Source: Melastoma dodecandrum
Lineage: Eukaryota; Streptophyta; Magnoliopsida; Myrtales; Melastomataceae
Reading direction: 5' to 3'
Assembly: GCA_029817715.1 (NCBI GenBank)
Contig: JARUPY010000186.1
Span: forward strand, 62,001 to 126,000
DNA: 64,000 nucleotides
Part shown: in pieces, positions 42,956 to 57,516 of the stretch
Position numbering within the stretch: position 1 is the first letter of the stretch
Layout: the number at the start of each line of letters is the position of its first letter
The notes under the pieces: model-generated
The model's input: only the letters and a program-made list of their open reading frames with translations
Told to the model about the DNA's origin: nothing
The model's database searches: none
Translations under genes and position numbers: made by a program

Positions 42956-45900
42956 ATGGCGGGACGAGGAAGGAGGCGGACGCCGATCCCCTCACCAAAC
43001 CCTAACCCTAATGCTGACGATGACGTGACGACGGAGAAGGTAATTTTACGGCAGGAGGAGGAGCAGTCCCCGGAACCTCGCCGTGGTGATCGCCGAGGAG
43101 CTCAAGCGACAAAGAGGAAGGCCAATGCCACGGCGGGTGGCGGTGGCGTTAAGCGGCCGGTGAAGATTTGCAGCGAGGTTGGGAGGGCGCTCATGGAGGA
43201 TGCCGCGAGGAGGAAGACTGCGAACAATGCCGAGGTTTGTGGGTGTTTAGGGGGGGGGGGTTGTTGTTTTGGTTTGGCGATTGGTGATGTGGTCGGTTTC
43301 GGTTTTGGAGCAGTGGCACCGGAAGCTGTGTAGGATGTGCCATCAGTGTATGAGGAGCGACAAGGAGCGTATTGTTCGTTGCTCCAAGTGTCTGAAGAGG
43401 AGATACTGTGTCCCCTGCATTGAGAGCTGGTGCTGTTTTTTGGATCGAAAATGATTTGGTAGCCCTAGGCTAGCCTTTACTTGCTATTGCCAGAATCCTT
43501 TTGTCATGGCGTATTTGTGTGTGAGCTTGGGACTCGGTTTGGTAAAGTATATAGGTACTCAAAGTTGGGATCGAGTCAATTCTGCATTTTATCTGCATTT
43601 TTTTTATCAGGGCCATGAACGGGGAACCAGTGATGTTCAATCTTGTTGTTGAACGTATGCTTCATTTTAATATCAAACCACTCATTTATCACTTAGATGG
43701 TTGCAATAAAAATGATTTCATTTTGTTTCAGTTTAATGACCCAACCGTGGGGAAATTCGGGATTGATCGAGCGCTGTTTATTGTTACGGGTCTTAACTTT
43801 TGATTTTGGTATGACGTCCTTGAAGGTATCCCAACATGAAAGAGGATGATTTTGCTGAAGCTTGTTCTTTCTGCCGAGGATTTTGCAATTGCAAGGGTTG
43901 CTTACGAGACGGAACGCCGGCTGAAGTACGTGATGTTATAGAGACTGCATCACATGCATGCCTACACTACGTACTAACATAACCATTTGGATGTTATGAT
44001 AATACTCCTTTACATTATTGTGCTAGCTAATCTTGCTTTCCATCTACCCAGAAACTAAAGACGTATCATCCTGAAAAAGAGAGAATTGAGCATGCTAACT
44101 ATATAGTGCATATGTTATACCCATTTCTGAAGCAATTTCATGCTGAACAAACAGCTGAGATCCAAGCAGAAACGGATTTCCAAGGTTTGATTTATAAGCC
44201 TTTTGAATGATGTCGTCTTTTTCATTTCTCTAAATTTGGGAGATTTATATTATCTTTTGGTGGTAGTATGAGGATTTTCATGCTCTACTAGTTGTTGAAA
44301 ATTTACCGTTTCTTTCCAAGCAAATATAGAAACGTGGGATCATTACTTGCTTATGTGCCTACTGGTCTTATTTTTCACAGATGCTGCAGTAGGAGAGGAA
44401 ACAATAAAGCGGGCTGAATTTTCTATTGATGAAAGAATGTACTGGTAGGATACCGTGTTTTTGTTGATAGTGGGCTTGTGAAGGTTTTCCTCACTTCCCC
44501 TTAATCTAACTTCATCTCATTGTGTTACTAGTGACAACTGCAAAATCTCTATCACTGACATCCATAGATCATGTGACAAATGTTCCTATGATCTCTGCCT
44601 TGCTTGTTGCCGGGACATTCGCAGAGGGCAACTTCGGAACTGTGAGGAAGTTGTCATTGATGAGCACCCTCCACTAGATCAAAATTACTATCATGGGGAT
44701 GTGAAGAAAATTGCAGTTGTGGAATCGACTACGGTAGAAGAAAAGCCTAAATTTCTTTGGGAATTGAAAGAGGATGGGAAGATTCCCTGCCCACCTACCC
44801 ATATGGGTGGTTGTAATAATGGGTTCCTTCAGTTGAGGTGCCTCTTCAAGAATGGTCTGCTTTCTAAATTAGTTGAAAAAGGACGAGATATGGCCGAACA
44901 GTACCAAATTACCAATACAATGGATGAGCCTCAGAATTGTCCATGCCATTGCCCTGAAGGAAGTGTGGGTATTCACAGCGATAATAATTTAAGGAAAGCA
45001 GCTTGTAGATTTCATAGTTCAGACAACTATTTGTATAATCCGAAGGCCCCAGAAATTCAGCCCAGGGATCTTCTGCATTTCCAGTATCACTGGAGGAAAG
45101 GTGAACCTGTAATTGTCAGCAGTGCCCTTGACTCTGGAACAGGTCTGAGCTGGGAACCATTAGTTATGTGGCGGGCAGTTCGTCAGATTTCTCATAGGAA
45201 GCATGGATACAATATGGAAGTGGCGGCGATTGATTGCTTGGATCTATGTGAGGTTAGATGAGGTTCTTGTACCCGCTATGATGTACCTTTATTTGTTACA
45301 TGACTGCGGTGCAGTATTTCATTTTTACTAGTGGGCTGGATCTGTTATACCAATGTCATATTTTCTGTTTGTTTTCATCCATCAGGATTAGTTTGAAATG
45401 TTTGCTATCACTGGATTAGGTGGTAATGAAAAATCAGCTTTTTCTTAAAATTCGGATGGTCAGTTTAGGGTTTAGGGGGAAAATACTTGAGTTTAGGTTG
45501 CTCGCCTAAGCCATTGAACTTTGTGCGAAGAAATGGGAGACTTGTTGTAATTCTTTTGATAAGTTCATACATATATAGATTGCAATTTCTTGGTTTGAGT
45601 GGGGACCCATTCTTAAAATACAGTCTGTCCTCCGATGTTTCTGTAGTATCCTTGGTCCCATTAGCTTGTATCTACATTTCAAATCAGTTCTTTCATTAAT
45701 TGCAGGGAGACATCAACATCCACCAATTCTTCACAGGATATACAGAAGGTCGATGGGATTGGCGTCTTTGGCCTCAGTTGCTAAAATTAAAGGATTGGCC
45801 TCCGTCTCATCTCTTTGAAGAGAGGCTACCACGGCACTGGGCTGAGTTTATTTGTTGCTTGCCCTTTAAGGAGTATACACATCCTCGCAGTGGTTTGCTA

Positions 45901-48900
45901 AATCTTGCTGCTAAATTGCCAGAGAAATGTCTAAAACCAGACTTGGGGCCAAAGACATACATTGCCTATGGATTCCCTGAGGAGCTGGGACGTGGCGATT
46001 CTGTCACCAAGCTTCATTGTGACATCTCTGATGCGGTATCTAATTATGCTGACTACATATATAGTCTCTGCCCTTAAAATATTGCATGACAATCTCGCGA
46101 CCCTGGCCTTTATGAAATGTCTTACTCTGTCTGTATATTTTGGTAACAATGTCTGAACATTCTGTACTTCGGTAGGATTGGTGTACATGTTGTACTATAT
46201 ATATTTTAAGTGGTAGATGGTCTGATTATTTATGCCATTTAATGACCTGCTTTGTTTTCTTGCGACTTCCTGGGATATAATATTTGGATATAAATGTTCA
46301 TAGCCTAACGGGATGAACAATTTCTTATTTTTTGTTGCTCGCCCAGTTTCCAATGATTTCTTATTTGTAATGTCAATTGCTGCCGTTTTACTTTTGTGTA
46401 AGATTTTTATTTTGATGAGTTCTTTTGGCCTTCTCAGTTTACTACAAACACCACTACTAGATTATCAGGGTAGTCACTTTTTTCACATTTGCTTTTGGTT
46501 GAGTTCAAATTTCTATTTTCACTGAATGATAATCTAATAGGGGACATTTCTTGTACTGAATTTTTATTTGTGATTTTGATTACCCCGTTGGAACAATCCA
46601 TTTGATCTTACTCTGTCTTGTGGCATTAGGTAAATATTCTCACTCATACTGCTGATGTGGCATACAAAGAATCCGATCTGAAGAAGATTGACGAGCTTAA
46701 ACAAAAGCACCGAGAACAAGACCTAATAGAAGGAGTTGTCCTGGATGGGAATCAATGTACTGAGCCAGGTATGGAAAAGGCTGGAAAAGAGAGAGAAAAT
46801 CAAGAAGAGTTGGAAGAAATATCTGGACATTTAGCAACTTCTGAGAATATGTTGGAAGCAGTTGAGGGTGGAGCTGTGTGGGATATCTTCCGCAGAGAGG
46901 ATGTTCCTAAGTTGCAGGAATATCTCAAAAAGCATTTCAGGGAATTTAGGCACATTTATTGTTATCCTTTGAGTCAGGTAATATCATTAGATATCAACTC
47001 ATGATGGTTTTGTCATTGAGCTCCCCGTGATGATGTCATTAGATTTCAACAAATGATGATTATTTGTACTCTCTTATTAGAATTTTTGTGCATAACCATT
47101 TTAGTGTTCCTTTGTTATTGGCTATTAACTCCACAAGTTTGGAGTGCTTCCGTGCATATTCAAGCTTAGTTAGCCGTATTTCTGTGCACCAGTTGCTTTC
47201 AGAGGATACATAATAGGGTTTTGATGCTGGTGGACTGCTCTATTTTAAAGCCGGCAATTGTCAGTTATTATAGATTTTGGATTTTGTAGCTCTTGTGAGA
47301 TGTTATGTAGAGGCAATAAATTGTTTCCTGAGATTGAAGCCACTTCCTGTTGGTATAGGTGCTCTTGACATGTTGATCGGCTGAGCTTGAGATACTGGCC
47401 CTAAAATTTCTGAGCTGGACATTGTGTTTCATTTTGAGTACTTTGACATAAGTTACATAAAATTCTGTGACAGGTCGAGCATCCTGTGCATGATCAGACT
47501 TTTTATCTTTCTCAGGAACACAAAAGGATGTTGAAGAAGGAATATGGTGAGAAGTCTATCGTTGTTTAGATTCTTTAATTTCAACAACGATAACCTATTA
47601 AAGCAAGAGTTTTCATCGTTTTATGACAGGAATAGAGCCATGGACATTTATCCAGAAGCTAGGTGATGCTGTATTTATCCCTGCTGGCTGTCCTCATCAA
47701 GTCCGTAATAAGAAGGTGATTATTTTTGCTTATCCACTTATGATAAAGAAAGCATTTCTATATTTACTTTCAGATGGACTCAATACACTTATCAAGTATG
47801 GTTTCTAATCCACTATTTTATTGAACTTCTCATTCCCTGAAGTTCTACATAAGGAAGCCAACAATATGCCTTTAGTAACAAGGAGAAGAACAAGGAGAAG
47901 AGAAATGCCACCCTTTTTCATTATGAACTATTAGGTGTTAAAGGTAGCATGCTGCTCAATCTGCAACATTACAAAAGGGCATTTTCAATGCGGATTGGTT
48001 TTGATTAGTGTGGATATATATTTGACAAATGCATGTTTACTTAATTATACCACTACAAATATTTGGATAGTAGTCTATTTCTCAAAGGGATAAGAAAATA
48101 TCATCTTTGCATTTATGACAAGTTTTACCATCTTTCTTAGCCAGATAGAGCTTTTCTTATAAAATTGTTATTTTTTAACAATTACGTTTACCTCCGTATC
48201 TAACTGATGAATATCAGTTTTGGGTCTTTAATATCCACGAGCCCCCCATATACATGCATATGAATACTAGCCTTGGGCATGACAAAAGTTGTTCCATTTT
48301 CAAGTCCTGAAAATAATATTTTGTCCAGTTAGAGAAAGATTACACACACATATATAGATCATGATTCTCTACTGGTCGGAAAAGCTTTGTGCAGTAGATG
48401 CTTGCTTGTTAGGCAATTAGAATGAAACAGACTGAAGAGCTTTCAGATTGTGTAGCTTTGGATATTATTATACTTGTACTGACATCACCTAGGAGTAAGA
48501 CGTGACAGCTAAAGTTTGGCACAATGAAAAAGTTGCTTGTTTTGTGGCTAGGTAGTAATAGGTTTGAGTTACGAAAAACAATATCATAGTAAATTTTAAA
48601 TATATTCAGATGAGCTTTTCAATTAACTGGTGTTTTATTGCCAATGTGATGATTATCTTATTGCAATTATCCTCAAGTTATTTCTAAAATCTTTCAACCA
48701 CAAGCTATCAAAATGGCTTGGTGGTGTCAGACGTTCCTCAAAGCTCATAGAAGAGATCCAAACCTTGATGTTGTGTTAGTTAAGGCGCGCTTGGGGTGTG
48801 CCTAGGGCAGCGGGGCGCGAACGAGGCACCCTAATCCCCCCCGGCGTGCGCCATCAATCGGGCGTACCCGGGGCGTGCGCCTTTTCCTAAGGCATTGAGG

Positions 48901-51900
48901 CACCAAGCGCCACCAAGGTGCCCCTGCTATGGATCTTCTAGGATTGTGAACAACCGAAGAAGACAATGAATAGAGGAAGGACTGATCAGAAGAGAACGTC
49001 AGTCGAATCTCTTCATTCAATGGCAAGTTCAGAGTACATAGGAAGAAGACAATCTAACAGAACAACAATAATCCCCAACTTCCACTGACAGACTACCTCT
49101 TCTAGCTACACTTCCCCCTGTAACTACTTGTAACCGCTATTATTTACAATACAATGCAGCTGTATGGTCCTTCATTTTTTATTTCTTCACTTCACCCCAT
49201 TCAGCTTCTCCCTGCAGAAGGTCTCTGCACGTGTGCTCGCTTCCTCCGCTCACGACCATAGCAACCCCCCTCTTTGTTATTAGAACCCTAATAGAAGAAA
49301 GACCCTTGACTCCTCCTCCCCGTCGGACCCCTCCTCTCGCCGGATTGTTCTTCCCTGAGCCTGGTTGTGAGCTTTTGAGAAAGCAAGTTCCAATTGGATC
49401 AGACTATTTTTTTCTGCCATCCGTTTTCCATACGGCCATGTGGATTGTATATGTCAAAGGAGTTTATTTACGACCTATACTAGTCTTAGCTTGAAATAAA
49501 TGCTCCGAGTTTGTAACTTATTGACGTTTTGGGTGGGAGTGTTTTGCAACCTTAGAGCCCATACCGACACCGATGAGGAGATTGAAGGAGATGTGTCGAA
49601 AAAACATGAAAAGTTTGACTACCTTTGACTATTGGGTAACCAAACAGAGCAAAGGCGCCGCATACTTTTGGTGCCAGCATTAGCGCTTGCCTGAATGGAG
49701 GATTGTGCTTATGAAAATGTATGGAGGATTGTTGTTGGAATGCTGGTCAACTAATGGAAATGATCCAGCCTCTATAAATGGTTGGCTGCTGATGGAAATG
49801 ATGCCGCCATGGGCGACAAAATCCTAAATTTTGTACCCTAAACACTTCGCTATTGGGAGCACCTAACTCACCGCTAAAGATGATGTGTGCCTTATACATG
49901 TATTGCCTCTCAAAGTGGCTTTTGAAAAGATTTATTTGCAGTGAAGAGAATGATTTAATTAACAACAATCAAGCTCTCATCTACTTATGTAGATTTGCTT
50001 ACATGGATTCTTTGTTTTAATCACGTTCGATCCTCAATCACAACATTAATGATGTCTTAACATAAGTGATTGAATTCTACATATGTGGTCTCAAACATCG
50101 TTGAAGACACTACCCGGAAACAATTTATCTTGCATTATTTCAAATTTTTACATCTACCTGAAAAAATTTTCCTAAACCAAAGATGCCCTTATGCATTATG
50201 GAGGAAGCATCATTAAATAGACGTTATATTTGTCTGAGCTGATCTGCAGATGATTGAAAGCACACTCCATCAATAAGAGTGCACTATTTACGTCAACATA
50301 ATGGATGGTCATCTGCGATGGTACTATATCTGCTGCATAAGGCATAACACAAGCATGGAAGTGAGTTTTGAATGAAACTAAATCTGAATGCATCATATGG
50401 AATGCCAAGCATAGTTGTTAATGGCGATAGGCGGGGCAAGGCGACAAGCCCTCGCCCGCCAGAGGCGAGAGGCGAGGTGAAATCAGCATAAAAGGCGATT
50501 TATAATATTAATCACCATAAAAGAATCACATTGAAGTCCTTTAATACAAAAGGCAGGCCTTGATTTTCCTAAAATAATGTTCTATAAGTCTGGGAATACA
50601 GCATAAAAAAATCGTCTGGAATAATTGTTCTATAAGTCGTAATAGGGTTTTTTAATTTTTCAAAGTTTTGCAATTAAGTCCTCTTATTCGTCATCAACAA
50701 AAGGCTTGCCTTTTTGTCGCCTTTCGCCTGAGAAAAAGGCGAGGAAAGGCGTTGCCTTTGTACCACGCCTCTCCTTGAGGGGAGGAAAGGCGAAGTCGCA
50801 TCGCCCGCCTCGCCCCTCGCCATAGGAGTCGCCTCGTCGCCTTTAACAACTATGATTGCCAAGTAATCATTGTAATTTATTTATTTTTATAACTAAAAGG
50901 TTTCTGGGCTTGTGGAAAAGCTTTGTTTGACTCGGACCTAGTACGTTCCCTTAGAGCCATTGCAAGACCTATAATCCACGACGATTGGGTAAATCAGATC
51001 CATCAAAGTTAGGTTTTGGCAAGTACCTCAGGTTGCGACTGTTGAGATTTGAACTTGGGATCTCCTAGGAGAATCCTCGATATCTGTTTTTTTTTTGGTA
51101 GAAAGGGAGTTCGTAGATTAGTCAAAATAGTGTCTAGAATACATCAAGATTGCCTTCACGTACACTGTTGATACCAGAATATGGTATATCCCTATGCAGT
51201 ACATCTATCACTAAATCCTCAGTGTCTTTACCACCAGGGGTATCCCTTTAGGACCCAATGTAGTGGAAATTTTCTCAACCTCCATTCAGCTCATCAGAAA
51301 CTTCTGTGCATTCTCTACTACATTTAAAATAGTCCTTTTTTGTCTGTTGTAGTCATGCATCAAGGTAGCCATGGATTTTGTCTCTGCTGAAAATGTTGGC
51401 GAGTGCATTCGATTGGCCGAAGAGTTCCGGAAGCTTCCCAATAACCATAGAGCAAAGGAGGACAAATTAGAGGTTTGTTATTCGTAACCTCCTCTACTTG
51501 TGATTATATGCTGTGACCCTGTTGCGATGCAATATCTGGAAGTTTATTTGTTTTCGCGAGTGGATATTTCCATATTTACCTTAGCAAGAAGAGTTACCAG
51601 ATGCATTTCCTCCTTGTAGAGCCACTTCCTAGGAACAATACCCTGATAATGATTCATGGATCGTGTCAGCTCCACTGAACATTTTCTATTATGTAGACCC
51701 TAGTGCGATGGCTGTTCTATTATATTGGTTTGATCAACATCTTGTCACAATTGTAGGATCCAAAAGCCAGCGTTTATAAACTTCATCTATGTTGTAGTGT
51801 TGCTAGGAATGTGGCCTCTGGGAATAGTAGTTTTCTCCTGAGGTCCCAAAATGATGTTTGCTGAGATTTGACAGGTCAGGAAAATGATGATCTATGCAAT

Positions 51901-51940
51901 GGCAGAGGCAATCAAATATCTGGAGGTGTTCCGAAAATAG
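42956..51940 (+). CDS. JMJ25: KDM3/JMJ25-type JmjC histone H3K9 demethylase
   Basis: Twelve exons: 42956-43234, 43314-43429, 43826-43925, 44052-44184, 44381-44444, 44532-45252, 45706-46035, 46630-46977, 47474-47546, 47630-47715, 51353-51472, 51875-51940; GT/AG, in phase, 811 aa. After a basic N-terminus comes a RING-like cysteine region ([21 protein letters not shown], then [15 protein letters not shown]). A second zinc cluster [18 protein letters not shown] follows, then the JmjC domain. The Fe(II) ligands are visible: HCD in [10 protein letters not shown] (exon 7) and H in [11 protein letters not shown] (exon 10). The end [21 protein letters not shown] with AKEDKLE is typical of plant KDM3 proteins, which remove methyl groups from H3K9 using 2-oxoglutarate. 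Intron 10 is 3637 bp and full of repeats. The symbol denotes the family; the exact orthologue is not fixed. Confidence 0.93.
48770..48935. repeat. GC-rich GGCGC-repeat element in JMJ intron 10
   Basis: GTTAAGGCGCGC at the left, many GGCGCG/GTGCGCC/GGCACC motifs, partly self-complementary (AAGGCGCGC against GTGCGCCTT). The style resembles short non-autonomous DNA transposons whose ends read GTTAAGGCG; exact ends and target site were not resolved. Confidence 0.4.
49765..50870. mobile_element. Extra 1.1-kb insertion in JMJ intron relative to the 28-30 kb copy
   Basis: The duplicated block is colinear except here: the 29.6-kb copy passes directly from GGTCAACTAATGGAAATGAT to the TTATAACTAA region, while this copy has 1.1 kb more. 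It contains the hAT-like element below and a weak minus-strand resemblance to a copia reverse transcriptase segment (50270-50400, [12 protein letters not shown]). Mechanism unknown. Confidence 0.6.
50410..50856. mobile_element. hAT-like non-autonomous element with inverted termini
   Basis: The left end CATAGTTGTTAATGGCG and the right end CGCCTTTAACAACTATG are inverted repeats. The flanks ATGCCAAG (50402-50409) and TTGCCAAG (50856-50863) form a near-perfect 8-bp target duplication, typical of hAT elements. The body is rich in GGCGAGG motifs and AT-rich in the middle; no transposase is encoded. Confidence 0.75.
51010..51265 (-). mobile_element. tRNA-derived SINE in JMJ intron 10
   Basis: Counterpart of the SINE at 29345 in opposite orientation. 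GAGATTTGAACTTGGGATC is the B-box side and TACCACCAGGGGTATCCC the A-box side. About 150 bases lie between the two halves here (51079-51223, starting with a run of ten T) that are absent at 29.36 kb; AATCCTC flanks both sides (51072-51078 and 51224-51230). Confidence 0.55.
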
Positions 51941-53475
51941 GAGAGCAAGGAAGAAAACCGATCAAAGGGGAAATAGTCCCCTTCAATGCGTACAAAGGAA
52001 TAAGGCCCCTTTTTTGATGCTCGTCGCTGATGTCTGTGGATACAGACAAGCAGGTTATTTTTTTGGTGGTTACACGGGAACCTACAGGGGCAGTGCCGAA
52101 GTGAAGAATCTTGCTCTAGCCGCGGTAAATCCTGGGTTTTTCTGGAAAACTTATGGTGGATTATGGGGCGGATAAGTTGTCTAATGATATGCCGTGGCCA
52201 TTGTCTGCATATTTGTATGTTGTATTTACTATGGAACTGTATGGCTCTCTATGACCATTTTCATGCCGTAAAATTTGAACCTTTTTGTCTGCCCGCTCTA
52301 TTTTATTTTATTTCTCGAAATGTGCAACTCTCTTGGAGAATTTTTCATCAAATTTGTGGTTTCAGGAGTGAATATTTTAGGGTTTCGGATTCAGTTGGGT
52401 CGGGACTATGTAGCACTGGCCCAGACTCAGAGCCTGGAAAATGGGCCGCCATTGTTCCTTGATATGGGCCTCATATTCGGCCCAATGGGTCGTCCGAGAT
52501 TTGGGCCGAGCTTCAGACAGGCAAAAGTAGTGTTCCGGTCCGAGAAATACTCGCGAAACGACTAAAATCGAAACCCTAAAACTTTCTTCTCGAAACCCCG
52601 AATTCTCATTTCTTCGAGGTTTTATTCGAGACTCCCTCTAAATTCGATTGTAGTCGAAACCCTAAAAATTATTTTGTCCTGGAAAGTCAAAACACCCAAA
52701 ATTTTAGTCCTGAAATTTTAACTTCCTCTTATCCCTTTTGTCACATAAAAAACTACCTAAGTCTCTATGCTTTTTGTGTCCGTACGATGGATGACAAGTA
52801 AACACAATTTTGGGATTATTTTACTGGCTCATGAGTTTGGATTATTTTACAGGATCTTATAGAACTGGTCCACATCATCACTAATTAAATGGTGTTGGTT
52901 TAGGGTTGTGCTAAAGAATTTCAGACAAAGAAAAAAATGCAGGGCAATGAACATTCTCTGCCTTTGTTCATCAATACAAAAAGATAGAAAAAAAAAATAC
53001 TTTCCCTAGTTTTGAAATGCAAAACCCATTGTTTCTATATTAATTATTCCCGTTTTAGAATATCTGCCCATGTTGCAATAACAATAAACCTTCCTATATA
53101 AAATTCATAGACATTAATTTGTTTAAATCCAAACCAAATTTTATTAACCAAACTAGATTTTTATTTATTTATTATTATTATGAAAAATATTTAACTTTTT
53201 ATTTGGAATAAAAAGAAAAAGAAAAAAAAAAGTGAAAATTTAAAATTTTGAGGAGGAGGAATTTTTTTGGGAGAATTTTCTTTTTCTTTTCTTTTTCTTC
53301 CATCCCGCGTAAAACCTCAGCAAAGCAAACTTCCAGCATCTCTCTTTCTCCCCCACTTCTTTCACACTCCCTTTTGCATATCAAACAACCCTCCCTCCTC
53401 CAAACATCATCCCCAATTCCCGCCCCAAGTTCTTGACTTGATCTTAACCCAACTTCCTTCCCTTCGATCGCAGTA
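51941..53475. other. JMJ 3' flank and CDPK upstream region
   Basis: Homology to the 28.3-kb inverted copy runs to about 52335. Beyond that is unique AT-rich DNA, then the CDPK leader. Open frames at 51894-52565 are conserved flank read-throughs, not genes. Confidence 0.55.
53270..53405 (+). promoter_or_regulatory. Pyrimidine-rich CDPK leader (Y-patch-like)
   Basis: Long CT-rich stretches (TTTTCTTTTCTTTTTCTTCC; CATCTCTCTTTCTCCCCCAC) directly upstream of the CDPK start, as commonly seen around plant transcription starts. No TATA box was chosen. Confidence 0.4.
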
Positions 53476-56096
<2,621 letters not shown>

Positions 56097-56747
56097 ACCG
56101 GCATCGTTGGGTGATTTCTTTTGGTGCACAAGTCACGGTCCATCCTAGTTTGATGCACAATGATCTCCCTAGGTTCAAGCCCGATGCATCCTTTACCCAA
56201 ATATCTTTCATATATTCTTGGAGTGTATAGTAGATGTTGTATGTGCTTCAAGATCTCTAGATGAGGCAAACCTTTTGTGAATTGAAACGTGAATGAATAT
56301 CGAGTTGTTGTTATCATAGGTCTTTTCCCTAAACAAGGCAGCACAACTCTTTCCACTCGAAATGGAACATTTTTGAAGCATTGTTGCAAGACTATTTCGA
56401 CATCTAACAGATGAAAATGACAGATGGGCGCATATCTGGTGCTAGACATGGAACTAACCACAGGTTTTTAATGCATTCGGAATTCGCAACTGGTAATGGA
56501 GTTTGAACATCATTAGCCAATGGAGAACGAAATCACCTCTGGGTATGTCTGCATGTCACGTCAGCGACAAGATGGCGGATGTGTGGCGCATACCGTTTCA
56601 CTCTCTCCACATGTTCAACTCGAACATCCCAGGGAAGTCCCGAAAACCTAAATCATCAAGCATATCCGCTTTCTTCAGTTTCGGCGACCTGAGAAAAATT
56701 GCACAACCAGGAAGTGAAATGAATACTCTCAGAACCAGGAAGTGAAA

Positions 56748-57170
56748 TGAATAATATTTGTCTTTGGCCTCTTTAATGAATTCCAGAGTTGAGAGACAAT
56801 GATTCAACCTCCAGTTCTCCTTTTACATTTGTTGCGGTACTGTCGATACGGGCCTATAAATGACTTCAATTCCCTGCAGTCACGAATTATCAATTCGCAG
56901 TCTCCGGGCATACGGGGCACACTTACCAGAGAGTCGCATGCAACAAACATCACCTTCTTCAATCTTCTCAAGTTTGACAGGTCTGTGATTTCACCCATGA
57001 AATCATCACTCTCCCGGACGCTTAATTTCTCCAAGAGCCCCATTCTCTCAACCCCAGAAAAGTCGATGCGTTCACATCCACACGGTTCTAAACACCGAAG
57101 TCTCCTCAACGATCCTAAATCTGACAACCTGATAGGATCGCTCATATTTCTATTATTATCTCGTCTCCTA
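56748..57170 (-). pseudogene. TNL leucine-rich-repeat fragment
   Basis: The minus strand encodes the last roughly 110 residues of a TIR-type NLR (IRLSDLGSLRRLRCLEPCGC, SNLRRLKKVMF, GPYRQYRN, stop at 56804). It is paralogous to 61432-61790 of the TNL gene downstream, including the 3' UTR (TATTTGTCTTTGGCCTCTTT at 56755 and 61353). No NB-ARC part is attached; it abuts a broken STIG1-like gene. Confidence 0.85.
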
Positions 57171-57179
57171 CTCTGCCTT

Positions 57180-57516
57180 GACTGCAAACATGGGTATCCC
57201 ACGAGTGTCAATGTATGCAAGGATGAAGGAAGCTGCGATGGTTATGGTCCTCCCAGACATCGATGCAACGGTTCCAGCAGCATCACATGAGAAACATGGG
57301 GAATTCCCCCTGGCTGCACACCCATGGCCTTCTCCAACACCCTCCGGGTCTAAAGTTCTTCGTGACGGTCCTCAGCCATGGTGAAGGTAACGTCCCGTTC
57401 TTTTCCTGTCTCAGGACTCCGGCAGTTGGCTTTCCTTCCGATGTAGACAAGAGAACAAGCAGTATGAAGAGCAACAACGAGATAAATGACGCTTGCTTTG
57501 GCCAAAACATCTCCAA
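57180..57516 (-). pseudogene. STIG1-like secreted cysteine-rich protein gene, broken
   Basis: From the ATG at 57516 the minus strand encodes a clear signal peptide (ASFISLLLFILLVLLSTSEG) and then the STIG1-family motif CWRRPWVCSQGEFP. A TGA follows after FLM (57283-57285), and directly past it the same frame continues CCWNRCIDV, another STIG1 family motif, before homology ends near 57190 at the TNL fragment. STIG1 proteins are secreted, pistil-associated cysteine-rich proteins of roughly 140 residues; this copy keeps only the first half and has an in-frame stop. Confidence 0.7.

Larger units (their letters stand above)
47716..51352 (+). other. Repeat-filled intron 10 of the JMJ gene
   Basis: All other introns are under 1.1 kb. 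This one holds a GC-rich element (48770-48935), unassigned DNA to 49316, the block shared with 28.3-30.0 kb, an extra 1.1-kb insertion (49765-50870) carrying a hAT-like element, and a SINE. It separates the exon bearing the last iron ligand from the two terminal exons. Confidence 0.85.

Noticed and set aside
51894..52565. Frames of 93-99 codons after the JMJ stop
   Set aside because: They resemble the 28.4-kb frames only because the flank is duplicated; both are noncoding 3' sequence.
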